Shown here: positions 20,963 through 33,339 of the stretch, one piece after another
Position numbering within the stretch: position 1 is the stretch's first letter
Layout: each line of letters begins with the position of its first letter
Source: Chara braunii
Lineage: Eukaryota; Streptophyta; Charophyceae; Charales; Characeae
Reading direction: 5' to 3'
NCBI GenBank assembly: GCA_003427395.1
Contig: BFEA01000065.1
Coordinates: 1,029,462 to 1,076,717, forward strand
Length of the DNA stretch: 47,256 nucleotides
Program-made: the position numbers and the translations under genes
Notes under the pieces: generated by a model
What the model was told of the DNA's origin: nothing
Databases searched by the model: none
What the model saw: the letters and a program-made list of their open reading frames with translations, nothing else

Positions 20963-20969
20963 CTTATAC
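20963..20969 (-). promoter_or_regulatory. TATA-like motif of the 5' LTR
   Basis: GTATAAG on the minus strand, 146 bp inside the proposed LTR start at 21115. It is conserved in three LTR copies and followed in sense by a G/C-rich stretch. It is the best candidate for the element promoter. Confidence 0.5.
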
Positions 20970-21115
20970 TCTGCCCTATCAGCTGTCCGTGGGCAGGGCA
21001 CACGAGCATACCGAGGAGTAGACAGCTTCACATGTCACACATTCGCACATCCTTCACACAAGCCAACATTCATCAGGATAAAGCCACACAAGTGATAGTG
21101 ATAGTGATCGTCACA

Positions 21116-21411
21116 AAAACCAAGCCTCATAGGGTCTCAACTCAATATGTACGCCACAATAAAACGCCTCTCTCAAAAACGACATAGGTATCCAACTCTC
21201 ACGCCTCACTCTACTGAGTAACCCATGTCTTGAACATACGAGTACTTCGGAATACACCCAAACATACACAGAAGCTCAAAGCGCGCAAATCTATCCCAAC
21301 ACATCAATATATCACATATCAGGAATCAACCACCTAAATCACGCCAAAGCAGAAACTAATGGTTCGTCCAGTACTGCAATCTGCATATGTACGGATGGGC
21401 GAGCTAGTCGT
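21116..21411. other. spacer between the right LTR and copy A'
   Basis: About 300 bp of AT-rich sequence without an ORF. It could be the true outer end of the right LTR or host DNA between two insertions. Confidence 0.4.
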
Positions 21412-24173
21412 TGTCGAGCGCATCGGTCCGGCACCACATGAGGGCAGCGCGGGACCCTCCCGACCGCGTCACGCAGGAGTAGATTTAAATCCTTCGCTGC
21501 AGACAATACATGTAGAGCTTCCTTAAGTCGCTCCGGCCGAGTGCGCCAGCCATACTTCTCGCGAGCCCCTACGACAGGATAGGGCCTACGCGAGGCACGA
21601 CTTACCTACACCTTACGGGAGCTGTCACCTCCCTTCAGTGGGCGTATCCCCGCCGAGCTACCAGTCCACAGTACGAAAGCTAATCAGTTGCAATCACAGA
21701 GGTGGACCAGCCGAGGGCGTTTCTCGTTCGTTGTAGCATGGGGGTACGCGCGGTAATACGCCTCTATCGGACCCGCACGCGAACCGACATCTTGGGGGGC
21801 TGAAGTCCCAAGCGCGGCCCGTCGTCGGTCGACTAGGACGCATCCCACACACCACGCGCACACCACTTTACGAACACAAAAATAAAACATACACACGCAT
21901 ACGTACGAAATCACACAACATAAACAACGCGACAACGCTCCTAGCCCCTCAGTAGCCGTCCCATAACTTTTCGACGCGAAATCGAATGTGTGTCGTGTGC
22001 GAGACTTAGGATAAAACCGCTCGAACGCAGGGCCTACTCATATCGACTCGCAATGCAAGCGTACGCAAGCAGTCGCAATAATGGCGTACTGTGTAGTGCC
22101 GATAATCAAGCGGCCCCTTGTGGATCCGAGTACCGCTTATGACACTCAAGTGTTAGACTCGAAGTGTCGTGAGGGTCTAACCCTTCATGACATTGCACGG
22201 CTGAAGGAATACCCGTGCAGTCGCCGCGGCACGTCCGGCTCTCGGCCTGAGTGTCTCGGTAGGCAAATCAAATAGGCTCTGTGCGAGGGAAAACCCCTTC
22301 CCTGCGGAGCCTAGGGCTTGGGATGTCTTGGACAAGGACCTCGAATCCCGGCCCAGGACCAAACGTCCGACTAAGAAAATCATCAAAAAGCAAGAAACAA
22401 ATATAGAAGGAGAGCCCTCCCCTAAGCCCCTCGGTCTCAGTTTCTGAGTAGGGCTTTAATATGGGGGCCCTTCAACCCATGCAAACACTTATCCCAAGTA
22501 TACCTATGTATACGTATATAAGGGTTAAGTATGTGACGATCACTTTTCANGGTCTCACTNNGNTCTCTCACAATAATACGTATATNTGTGATCGCAGGCA
22601 ACCAAATNCAGAATNTGATTCANAGCACATACCTGCAATCACATCAACAAACCAAATCAANAGNCCACANACNACACNNAGTCAACCCCAACCACCTTCG
22701 ACACTCATACCCCTCGCTTTAGCCATGCAANCCCCAAANCTCNTGTCCAACCAACCTTAATTAAATACTCAGCACCTTTGTTAAATAGCCATTTAATAAA
22801 AGTCCGGGTGAAACCTTCATGAAACAACGAAATCACCAGGGCTAAAGCCTTTTAGGTTGAGTGTGGAGGGAGANCTNAAATTGAGTCGTANACCGACGAA
22901 TCNGCAACCGACNTGTTATCTGTGATAACAGAAGATGATCCTCAAGGGATCAGGCTGAATCTATTCCTGATCTTGAATCAGACACCCCAAAGGACCTGTA
23001 ACACAAGATAGGTCAAATGCCCACGCTANATCATCAGCATATGNGGGATAAACCTCCATAGCACATTCCTACTCAAGCTATCTACCAACTAAGTCCAAGC
23101 CTACCTCTAAGNCANTGCCCAAAACAAAAGTAGACTAATGGCAGAACCTCCCTNATTCAGGGTGGGTCGNCAGAATCGCCACCTGTCGAAATATAATTTA
23201 ACTCCTCTAAACTAAGAAAATTTCGACCGCGCTTCCCGTAGAAAAAATGTCTTTCTAGAATTTATATAAGTCTAAATATGAAAGATATAAATAATTTCTA
23301 ACTCTGGAAAACCAAATTTTGTCTAACTCCCTGAATTAGTAGAAATTTGGGCAGCACCCCCTCTAGAAAAGGAGACTTTCCAGATTTATACTAAGCCAGA
23401 TATAAAACAGAAAATAATCTCTAACTCCTTGAAAGTCAAATCTTGTCTTACTCCCTGATTTAGTAAAAATTTGGGCAGCACTCCCTTTACAAAGGGAGAC
23501 TTCCAAGATTTATACTAAGTCAGGTTTGAACTCAGAAGGCAAACTTGAGTTCAAATTAGATAAGATTTAACTAACTCCTTAGTTTTGCAGAAATTTCGGC
23601 AGCACTCCCTCTAGAAAAGTGTTTTCCCAAAATTTATACAAAGCGATGTCCAGAGTTTGTGAATAACTTTGACTTCTCAAAGTCCAATTTTGCCTAACTC
23701 TCTGAATTAGTAAAAATTTTGGCAGCACTCCTTTTAAAAAAAAAGACTTTCCATATTTATATTAAGTCAGCTATATGGAAAAGACAAGTTGAACTCTGAC
23801 AAGTCAGAAATTGGCTAACTTTTTGGATTTGTAGAAATTTCGGCAGCGCTTCCCGTAGGAAAAGTAGCTTGCCAAGATTTATACAAAGCCAAATATAAAA
23901 AAAACTAAAAAAATGCAGAAATTGACCTAAGTAAAAAAAAGTTATTACAGAAAATGCAGGAATTGACACTAACTTTTATGGCTCTAGCATGTGGCGAGCA
24001 ACTAAAGCAACTACCTATAAAGCTGAAACACAAACAAACTAGTCATTCCATCCAATCACATGCAAACCAAACCACGAATGTAAGTACTCTCACCATCCCA
24101 AGTTCATTCCATATAAATAGTTCGTGAAACTTCACATTCTTGAATCCTTATACCCATCTTACATAAGACATAG

Positions 24174-24960
24174 AGCTGGACCATTCACGATGGAAACAAT
24201 GCCCAACTTGTCTTTATGATATACACGAACAGGTTGCACGACTACTTCTCTGTTCTTTTGGGCAGATGACTACGTCATTCGCTGTGGAAACAATGCCTAG
24301 TTGCCCTAAGGTGTTTAATATCCAAAGATTCATTATTTCTCTGACTTTGTTTTCAAAAGAAAAGGTAAATATGGGCAGGGGACTGAACCATTCACAGTAG
24401 CAACAATGTTCAGCTTGCCCCAAATTATTTCCATTTATACTCAGTATTTTTTTCTTTTCTCTTCTTAATGATACGGCTTAACGCATGACCATTCACAGTA
24501 GAAACAATGTCCAGCTGCCTGTTCGCATGCAAATATACATAAAATACTTTCCTTTATACTCAATTTAATTTATGTGTGTGGTTTTCAGGCTAAACCATTC
24601 ACCATGGAAACAATGCTTAGCCTTAGACAAAAAATCCTCCCTCAAAATAAACAAGAATTAAAACCCCTTTAATCAGGCAAACCCTCAGAGTTAACTAGAG
24701 TAAACAGAGCATTCACAGTAGAAACAATGCCTGGTCCTCCAGAAAACAACTAAATAAAACATAGCAACCAGGCTATTCACAGAAGAAACAATGCCTGGTC
24801 CTTTCAGAAAACAGCGAAATAAGGACCAGCGAAATAAACATAGCAATCAGGTCATTCACAGTAGAAACAATGCCTGGTCCTTTTGAAAACAGCCAAATAA
24901 ACATAACCCTTAGACATTCATAGTAGAAACAATGCTCAGGCTTTGGTTGACCCTGTCAAA
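24174..24960 (-). repeat. hairpin array II, copy A'
   Basis: Same units as 2936-3700, with one local duplication (near 24800-24840). Several arms have decayed: unit 1 has AGCTGGAC against GCCCAACT, and unit 2 has GACTACGT against GCCTAGTT. The structure is therefore not being kept intact in this copy. Confidence 0.8.
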
Positions 24961-27900
24961 CGCATGCAAAACTGCCTTCCTCCCATCTTCCCCCAGTTCA
25001 TTCCTTAGTCTGCTTTTAGTCAAAACAAAAGAGAAACTTAAACTTCACTCTCACACATTCCTTCTATTCTGTCTGATTGGGTCCTGAAGAGAAAGCAAAA
25101 AACCATAAGGACAACCTCATGCATACAACGGTCATACTGCAGGGGGATAGGCAAACATAAGTGATAGTGGGTTATCTAGATAAAAGATAGTATACCTGAA
25201 AGTTTCCTGCCTCCATAACTCCTCCTGAGTTCCGGCAGAGCTCCCGCAATCGGTGGGTGGACTCCCCACAGAGTCTTGACGCGGGCTTACGGGGTGCGAT
25301 CACGCCTGCCGCCTTCCTCTCGTAACCAAGGACTAGACTGAGAGTAAGAAGGGCAGAAAAAGAAAGATGTGAGTCTCTCAGATCCAAGAATGGTGCACTC
25401 AGACTCGCAGGAGAGGGCCTTGGTCCCTTGACACGCCTGAGGGCCCCGCAATGGTGGCCAAATGGTTATCGGCTTGGCTAGCTTCTGAACTCAAATCTGT
25501 TGAAAACCACCCCCTAACGATTCCCCAAATCGCAGCACTAACCTCCCACTCGCCCAACTTTGCCACCTCTCCAGCCTTGACACTTCTTCTCAGTCTGATC
25601 GCGGGCGCTCAACAGACTGTAAGAGCCCCTAGATGCAGCAGTCGCACCCAGCAGTGGCCAGCAGAATCAGCAATCACCGATAGCGGCATACAACGGTGGT
25701 CAGCAACAATGGTTGCTGTCCGTACACAGTCCGCAGCTTCAGCGCTTGACGGTGGTTAACAATAACACCAACGCTTGCCAGTGAGAACAGTTCATGCCCA
25801 ACCAGTAGCCTCAGCGGTACACAACGGTATAGACCATCAGCTACAGTAGCGGCACATAGCGGTCTGTAGTCCACAATACTGGTAGTGGTCACCAACAACC
25901 AGCAACTCGTTCAAATGAATGCCGTACCGCCAAGTTATTGATCTCCCAACATACAACAAGGACACTTCTCTGAATCTATTGCAGTAACCCCCACCTACTA
26001 CAGTCTGCCACCTCGTCCTTGGACCGCGATAGATGTTCACCAGTCGTCCACAGTTCTGAGTATGCCAATAACAGTCATTCTACCGGTTTGTGGACTCAAC
26101 GAAGGGTCTTCAGTTTGTCATCCGTTGCTGTGTCTGAACCTAACGAGCTTACAAAGCGCGTCACAGACCTGTTATTGCCTCAAACTTCCGCTGGTTAGTC
26201 GCCCAACAGTCTCTCAGAAGCTGGCCATGAGGGAAACCCGCCCCCCTAAGCCATCTAGCAAGTTGTGGTCTCGTTTGTTAACGGGACTAACCAGACAAAA
26301 TACTCCACCACTAAGAACGGTCATGCACCACCACCCATAGAATCAGAGAAACAGAAGCTCTCAATCTGTCAATCCTCACTATGCACGGACAAGGAACGAC
26401 CAGTCCCCTCAGCGCGGTGCAAGCAAACTTACTGCGAACAACCTGCAATCCATCCCGGTCCCGCTACGATGTTATTCTAGCGGCGAAAGTATCGGGCCAT
26501 CATTGCGACCAGGTTCAGCCTCATACAGGCTAGCACCCTCGACCCCGACATTGTGCTACCAGACCCCCGGACAGCATACGCCAGGTAGGTGCTCTAGTCC
26601 CATGCTATCCCCCTATCCCTTTCTGGCCAGCCTCCACCACTAGTACGACCGAAGCCAGCATGTATCTTCTACAAGATCTCGGAAGGATTCGCCTCCCTGT
26701 GTGAAGGTAAGTGTGTCCTCCCCGCGCAGCTCATACTCGTTATACCCGCGGAATCATGTCCCGGACTGAAAATCGGGCTCCGCCATCAACCTCGCAATAC
26801 CCGAAATCCCCAAACTTACGTCTCTTCCCGCTAGATTTCGTAGGGAATCGAGTAATCTAAGTGTTTTCCCAGCCTAACTTTTCTTATTTCCGCCATCTCC
26901 CGGCGCACTAACTTCCCCTAATCAGCCTTTCCTACTAACTTTTCTATTACTCCCTTATCATCAATTTTGTCTTCAAAATCGGAGTCGCCTACCTCGAAAA
27001 CCCCCGATTCGGATCTTACCCCGCCCGATTTCGTTTAGAAACGAGCGGGTCACACCATTTTTTACTTTTTGTTCTCCTCGCTCCGCCATAGCTTCGCGCG
27101 GTCATGTTCCTTGCTAACTTATTTTCTACTAACTCTCCTCCTAAACTAACCCTGCCATCGAACTTGTCTTATAAAAAAAACCCCTATCTCGATCCTCGGT
27201 GCTCTCGATTTCATCACGGATTGGTTAGGAATCCGATTCTTCTTCCCTTCACCATCACTCATTCCGCCATGGCCCATCGCTCCTTCTTCCTCTTCTAACA
27301 ACTAATCTGCTAACTTTTCACTAAAACTAACACCAGATTCAAGTTCGTCTGGGGCTAAAACCCCGAGCTCGCTCCTTCCCTCGTGCAAATCGGTCCTCTA
27401 TGTGGCGAACTTCATACCTCCTGCTGCGCCCAACCCACCTCCTCGCCATCTCGGCTTCCATATACCGAATGCACCCGGCGTGAATTCGCGTCCGGGTGCA
27501 CCTCCTCTTTTCGGCACTCGTGGCCTGCTCCGCTCACTGCTGCCTAACGCAGCTCTGCCCGACCCGTTGTTCGCACAGTACCCGTGCTGCGTCTGCTGCC
27601 CGCTGCCTTCTCTTTGGCCGGCGCACCTTCTTCCTACTAGCTCACTCCCCGACACTCCGCTCTCCCGTTTCCTTCACCGCTCGCAACTTCTCCCTTCTTC
27701 GTTCCCCTCTGGTCCATTGCCTTGCCTNGCTCACACTGTTGCTAGCNCGTNGCCCCNCAGTCGCTATAGACCGAGTCTTCGACAGTACCCNGGAAAAATC
27801 CCGGTTCGNAGTCATTCGCTGCCCCCTCTNTTTCTTNTAAACGTATCTGGCACCGAAACCCCGCCAGTTTCGTTNCTCACCCCTCACTGCCTCNTGTCTG

Positions 27901-28099
27901 CGCACAGTCGACCTTACTGCCCGCCTCGCTCNGACCACTTCNATCAGCNTTGCCAGGTAAGTGTTCCNCCCNCTGTTGCTCCNTGCTGCCTGGCCGAACC
28001 CGCTGCCCGCTGCCTCTCTCCGCCCGTCANCTNNGAGTNGTGGCNCATGCACCCCNCGCANAACCGCGTCCGGGTCCNCCCGCTGNCTTTNACCACCCC

Positions 28100-28194
28100 G
28101 CCAGCCTTTTCCCGACTTATGCCTGTTATTCTTGCGNGCGGGTCATGCTAGTCTTCTCCGTATCGTTNCAATTTTAANGGATGTNCCGAAGGAC
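28100..28194 (-). ncRNA. U6 snRNA-derived sequence, copy A'
   Basis: It appears identical to 6847-6941 including the Ns, because this segment is a shared consensus. The tRNA-like sequence lies at 28257-28326 and the Arg-like one at 28718-28790, in the same orientation. Confidence 0.8.
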
Positions 28195-29337
28195 ANNCNN
28201 CCGGTTCGCCNGGTCAANAGACGACTCAGAATATTTNGTCTCCCTCATCNACCAAACCCCACCATCCGGATTCGAGCANGGGTCTNTATTTCAACAGTCC
28301 AAGGGTATACCGCTGAGCTAGGCCCATAGGCCCCAAAGGTAGCCGCGGCCCCNCATCCCACCTACAGCACCGTGCCTCAAGGCAAAANGGGTACGGCTTC
28401 GGCNCAGCCCGCGCGGACAGTTTNCAACANCACTTCAGGCNTCCCTGCGAATGCAACCTANTTCCCGTGGCCCGANATTAGGCCCAATATCGNGCCCTAA
28501 GACGGGACGCGAGTAAACGAAAATAAAACNAGGAGAAAAAGGTAAAAGTAGTANACGCAAAATGNNAAAATTAACGGGGAGCCNTACGGATCGNCCCCCT
28601 CCGCTGTGCNTGTAAACAAAAANGGAGGGGGGGTAGCCTCNTCGGGCCCTCNACCCCTCNGTCCCCTCCACGCCGCTCGACTAGAGTTGCCACGCCGACG
28701 TCCGCTGCCGCTGCGTCGGCGCTCGCCGACCTCGATCCCCGAACCTTCGTTGTGTCAGTCCAATGTCGTAACCTATAGGGCTAAGCCCAAACCTGAGACC
28801 TGAGCCCGAAGAGTACCGTATAAGGCAATGCGGTGTGGCGTTTTGTGCCAACAAAATGGCTGCGCAGCACCCAGTGCCCGCGCCGGCTTGCTTATACCAT
28901 GCCATAATTGCCCCGCGCGCCATCCTACGACAACCTGCTCACCGCACGAGAATCGTGCCGTTATTGCCGATGCCGTCGTCGGGGTCGTCCTCCGCACGCG
29001 CGCTCGACTAGGTCAAAAGTACCAATTAAAAGAAAATATCCTTCATTCCTACGTAATCAAAAATAAATAAATAATAATAATATCACCAAGCAAAAACTAC
29101 CGAGGTCCGGGCCGGCTTTACGATCAACAACAGAAAAGAATCACGCGCGCCTTAAACCTGCGCGCCCATGCACTCATTATTATGGTCAACTACCCAGTCA
29201 ACGCAATTACAGACGCAGCCGCGCTTAGCGTGGGCGCGCTTAGCGCGGTATACTTAAACCTTAAACGAAACAATTTTCTGTTGCTTGCAAAAACCCAGGG
29301 CGGATACCTTTGTAAGGGTATTCGCACCGACAACATA

Positions 29338-29803
29338 CCTGTAAAATTTGAAGCCATTTGGCTAAGCCAAATAAGAATTAAAAATCACGAAAGATGGCGG
29401 TGTCAAAACGTGCTCGCCCACGTATTTTTTCACTTTTTATTTTTTGTTTTCACGTTAGTTTGGGGTCGAAACAATTTTATTATTTTTTAAAATTATTTTA
29501 GTGGGTTTTGTATTATATGAAGTACACAATTGTAAATTTTCAGGGCATTTAGCTATGCCAAGAAAAAAAGAAAAATTGCCAAAGATGGCGGTGTCGAAAA
29601 TATGCTCGCGCAATCACTAAATTTAATTCTCTTTTTATTTTTATTTATTTTTATTTATTTTTATTTATTTTTGTTATAAGTATTTGTTTTTCGTATTTTA
29701 TTTTTATTTCAAATTTGGTAAGGAATTCGGATGTAATGCTTAGGCAAATCTTGTTTACTTTATCTTTCTCTATAACATATATTTTTCAGATTTTTTTGAT
29801 GAC
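29338..29803. repeat. AT-rich junction with a duplicated motif of about 190 bp period
   Basis: After the end of A', sequence around AAGATGGCGGTGTC occurs twice (near 29391 and 29582), each preceded by ...TTTGGCTAAGCCAA / TTTAGCTATGCCAA and followed by a ...TGCTCGC string. Between and after them lie T-rich tracts and TTTTTATTTA repeats (29632-29690). No gene is seen. Confidence 0.6.
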
Positions 29804-30030
29804 TTTTTTTTTTTTTTTTTTTTTTTNNNNNNNNNNNNNNNNNNNNNNNNNNNNNNNNNNNNNNNNNNNNNNNNNNNNNNNNNNNNNNNNNNNNNNNNNN
29901 NNNNNNNNNNNNNNNNNNNNNNNNNNNNNNNNNNNNNNNNNNNNNNNNNNNNNNNNNNNNNNNNNNNNNNNNNNNNNNNNNNNNNNNNNNNNNNNNNNNN
30001 NNNNNNNNNNNNNNNNNNNNNNNNNNNNNN

Positions 30031-30054
<24 letters not shown>
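29804..30054. other. assembly gap between two T-runs
   Basis: 23 T, then N from 29827 to 30030, then 24 T. Distance and orientation across this gap are not certain. Confidence 0.95.
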
Positions 30055-30061
<7 letters not shown>

Positions 30062-30404
30062 GTCCTCGTTCGGCCTAAGGTAGACTGACTCTAAGGCAGG
30101 GATTATCCTGCTCATCCTTGAGTTGAGGTTGTTCAACTCTGAGTACGTGCGTAACTTTGAGGCTATTTTAGTTCCTTTTGAGTAAGGATATCCTATCTCT
30201 ATACCTAATAAGACCTAAGACTATCCCTTTGTCTGACGATCAATATCACTCTCGCGCGTGTGAAATTATCCTTATGTATGATGATTTTTTTGTGTAAGAG
30301 GTGTACAGGATGCACCTCGTGCATTTTTGTGGATGTGGAATGTGTAAACTGTCTACTCTTTGGTATACCCGCGCAGTCTGCCTACAGACAGACAATAGGC
30401 TCGG

Positions 30405-30411
30405 GTATAAG
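30405..30411 (+). promoter_or_regulatory. TATA-like motif of copy B
   Basis: GTATAAG followed by a purine-rich GAAAGAGGAG. Same place and orientation relative to the LTR as 20963-20969 and 9508-9514. Confidence 0.45.
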
Positions 30412-30554
30412 AAAGAGGAGCGCAGTTCATTTGGTGAAAATGTGTGAGAATCCCAAGGGATTCATGAGTCTTTTGAGACTCGAACGCTTGTCCATGCCGA
30501 ATGTTATTTGTTGAGTAAAGGCAAGGACCCACAAGTTGGTCTCTCAGTAATGAG

Positions 30555-30700
30555 TATTTATGGTGAATTCCCCTCCATGTGGGAGGTGGTTGTGAGAAGT
30601 TATGGTTGGCTTTCCTCCGTGTGAGAGGTGGTGATGAGATTTTATAAGTGAGTTCCCTTCAAAAGCGGAAGATGGTTAAATGATTTAAATGGCATGGAAA
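30555..30700 (+). repeat. hairpin array III, copy B
   Basis: Two or three hairpins (CCTCC-ATGTG-GGAGG, CCTCC-GTGTGA-GAGG, then a weaker TTCCC...GGAAG) with GATGAGA-like linkers, which are the complement of the TCTCATCA linker in copy A. Arms and loops differ from copy A while the layout is kept. Confidence 0.5.
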
Positions 30701-31001
30701 GCGGTTTGAATGATAAAGTCTGACGAGAAAGACCAAGATAAGTTATTTTGGTGAAATTTTGGAAGGTCGCAAATTGGTGAAAATTGAGAGATGTATATAA
30801 GATGTGTGGTCTGCTTTACTCTGATCAAGTGGGAGGCCACGGCCCTGTGAGTCTGGCGGTGTTTTTTTGTGGATTTTGGAGAGGGCGTGATGCCTTTGAG
30901 TGAGTCAGACCTCTGCGTAGTCCCGCAGTAGGCCTGAGGTTATTGCGACACACCGACCAGTCACTATGATGCTAATCTTAAGACATATAAGTGAGACCCA
31001 G

Positions 31002-31042
31002 CTAGGGGTTAATCTAGCATCACTAGGGCGCAACCCCTAGTG
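31002..31042 (+). repeat. two mutually exclusive hairpins
   Basis: CTAGGGGTT (31002-31010) pairs exactly with AACCCCTAG (31032-31040). Alternatively CACTAGGG (31021-31028) pairs exactly with CCCTAGTG (31035-31042). The right arm is shared, so only one can form at a time. Confidence 0.7.
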
Positions 31043-32559
31043 TTGGCTGTTGACCGGTGCAACCTGGCAGCGGGCCCACATATCACCAAAAGGGTAAGAC
31101 TTGAGGGGTGTGGCCGCCTCAGAGAGTCTTATTCCCGCGGGATGTCGGAGGGATAAGAGTCGAGTCGTATTTTTTGTGAGTCCTGATAGTATGGTTTATC
31201 AGGAGAATCTCCCATCGTTGCGCAACCAACGAGGGTACCGTTGCTAAAATAACAACGCAGCGGGCCGTAGGCCTTCCTCGATCAACCAGGCTATGGTGGG
31301 TCAAGATGGAGACCTGACTCTACTGTACTAGACTGCAGGAGAGATCTGTATTAAAAGTTATATATATTTTGTGAATATAATGTGACAAAGGCGATGGTGC
31401 CTTCAAAAGGTCTCGGTTAGGGCCCGCGTCCTAAGTTATGGCCTTGCATGGAGGACAATGACTAAACATGACACCCAACGATGAACAGGCAGATGTCTAG
31501 GATAAAGGGAGAGGATTATCTGCAACTACCAGCATGAAGTTTATGTTGTAGTACTGATCTAGCACACCTGCGCGCGCAGGAGACTTAGGTTGAAACCCTG
31601 GCAGCAGCAAGACACACTGGGCACTGTCTGTTAAACACTCGAACGAAGTCAGTTGGCCAATCGGATTGGTTCTTTTCTCGTCAGCATTTGGAGTTGTGAT
31701 TGAACTGATAGCTTTTTGATTACCCGACGCGACGGGGACGTCACTTAATAAGGTCCGGTAAGCTGTCGGCGCGAATACCCTTATAAGGGTATCCGCCCTG
31801 GTTTTTGCAAGTGATAGAAAATAAGTTTTGTTCGCTACTTGAGTACACTGTGCGAGTCGCGGTTGCTTTTGTTCACACTGACTGAATGGTTGATTGGAAG
31901 CAGAGCGTATGTGGGCGCGCAGTTTTGAGGCGCGCGTGATGATTTTTTATTCTTGATGCTATAGAGTCGGCGTTTCCGCCGGCAAAAAAATTGACTTTGA
32001 TTAAAACTAGGATAAGTTTTTCTTTTATTGAAGTGACTATGGTACGTCTACATTCATACAGCATGCGTCATCAGAAAGTAGCGTTGCTTTGAGCAGTAAT
32101 TGGGGTGTGCGAGAGAAAGCAGACCGCAAGCGGTGACCTCCCCGTAGGAGATGCGAGAGGTTGACAGTCGTGGACGAAGCCAGATCCTATGAGCGACAGG
32201 TGCTATAGGTCGGCAGTCATAAGTTTGGTCCGTAGGCGAAGGAGTGACCTTGAGGTATTTTGGTAGGTCCGCGTGCCGTGCGGCAATAGTTTATATTGAA
32301 TCTTACAGTAATTTGTCTTGGTCTTGGGCACAAACACTATTGGTAACGTCAGTGGACTTTCAAAGCGGAGGTACAGGGATCGAGGGCGGCGGTCGGTGGC
32401 GATGGAGCGTTGGAGCAACTGAAGATGTCGAGGGGTTGAGGGTCCGGCGGGGCTATCCCCTTTGGTTTTGTTGCCACCCCATCCGTAGGCCCGGTCGACA
32501 GAACGGGGAGTGGTACTGGCGGTTCCCCCCCCCAAAGGCCCCGTTTTCGGTTTCATTGG

Positions 32560-33194
32560 TGTTCGTATTTTTATTACCTTTTTTTTATTATTATTGTTCT
32601 ATTTTATTTTTTCTAGCTGCCCACCTCGTTTCTGAGACACGGCGCCTGTATAGGTAGCAAAGTTGTTTGTGGGGACCAGTTGGCCTGGCTCGGTTGTTAC
32701 AACCATGAGCTGGTGAATCATGGGCCGAGTTCAACGTGCATACGAGCCGGTGGGTGACTAACCCACGAGGCGAAAGAAACCTAAGTGGTAGGGGCCCTCA
32801 GCGGGAGCAGCTATCCACCACCCGCGATCTGCAAAGAGGGGGTTTTGAGTGTGAGCATGTTAGTTGGGGCCATAAGGGTGTGAACTGTGCCTGGACAGAA
32901 CGGCACAAGGCAATGTAGGGAAGGTCCGCAACGTTATAGAATGCACTGTTGTGCATATGAAACCCCGTTTCCACATCAGTTTTCAAAGTTTCATTTGGAT
33001 ATCGGCTACTACCGCCAGGATTTGCAGTAGGACCTGTGTTCACCTGGGAACACGCCGCAGGCTTCACATCGGTCCCTTCCCCTCACCCTTCCCTGATTTT
33101 TCTGTTTTATTTATATTTATATTTTTGGTCTCATCTTTTTTTTTTTGGTGGGCTGTCGTGACCCCTGCGTCTGGTACCGGGGCTGGCCGGGCAA
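32560..33194. other. T-rich modules in copy B
   Basis: T-rich tracts at about 32565-32620, 33090-33145 and 33555-33635 each follow a C-rich string (CGGTTCCCC or similar). The second and third are followed by a tRNA-like sequence. No gene is seen; ORFs here are low-complexity. Confidence 0.5.
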
Positions 33195-33256
33195 AGAACC
33201 GGCCTAACTCAGATGGTATACCCATGAACTGCTGAAATGAAGGTCCAGTCCCGGAT
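33195..33256 (+). tRNA. tRNA-like sequence in copy B (first)
   Basis: The A-box-like TAACTCAGATGG and B-box-like GGTCCAGTCCC flank an anticodon-loop-like CTGCTGA. It resembles the sequence at 33671-33731 and the minus-strand one at 7073-7004. Stems are poor, so it is a relic. Confidence 0.4.
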
Positions 33257-33339
33257 CTGATCTTGTGCGCCGCTGCAGGCCCAGGTCTGCCGCTGTTGTT
33301 CTTCATAAGAGAGGTTGCCCATGCTGCAGCCAGGCAGGG

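Larger units (their letters stand above)
172..21115 (-). mobile_element. degenerate Ty3/gypsy LTR retrotransposon with a post-integrase Gag-like ORF
   Basis: This is the composite element, read right to left: 5' LTR 21115-19915, PBS 19912-19895, gag-protease-RT-RNase H-integrase 19590-12947, second Gag-like/zinc-knuckle ORF 12782-10024, 3' LTR 9693-172. Integrase after RNase H is the Ty3/gypsy (Metaviridae) order. The integrase C-terminus has a GPY motif (LGPY) and no chromodomain is visible. The outermost similarity between the two LTRs ends at AGTGATCATCACA (left) and AGTGATCGTCACA (right), giving TG...CA ends, but no polypurine tract or target-site duplication can be shown, so the outer edges are approximate. 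The two LTRs differ greatly in length because the right one lacks about 8.3 kb. The element is inactive: stops and frameshifts occur in every ORF. Confidence 0.85.
19915..21115 (-). mobile_element. right (5') LTR with an 8.3-kb internal deletion
   Basis: 19915-20144 matches the conserved block of copy A. From 20147 the sequence continues as the counterpart of 8671 onwards in copy A. The middle (about 393-8670 of copy A) is absent. At the junction a 17-bp string occurs twice in tandem (CCTTACGAGAGCTGTCA at 20111-20127 and the same with one change at 20128-20144). Hairpin array III and the TATA motif are kept. Confidence 0.75.
21412..29340 (-). mobile_element. long LTR copy A', truncated at its promoter-side end
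   Basis: It starts TGTCGAGCGCATCGG and follows copy A almost base for base to about 29335, including arrays I (23219-23960) and II (24174-24960), the scattered-N segment and the U6/tRNA-like module. It then departs from the sequence shared by A and B, so the last 1.6 kb with array III and TATA are missing. No internal element region is attached to it. Additional Ns at 22550-23170 occur where copy A has plain bases. Proline-rich ORFs in 27400-28150 are frame artefacts across Ns. Confidence 0.75.

Noticed and set aside
27402-28151. 249-residue plus-strand proline-rich ORF
   Set aside because: It begins at GTG, runs through many Ns and lies on the strand opposite the U6-like and tRNA-like sequences. 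The matching stretch of copy A does not keep its start. Pyrimidine-rich DNA makes such ORFs by chance.
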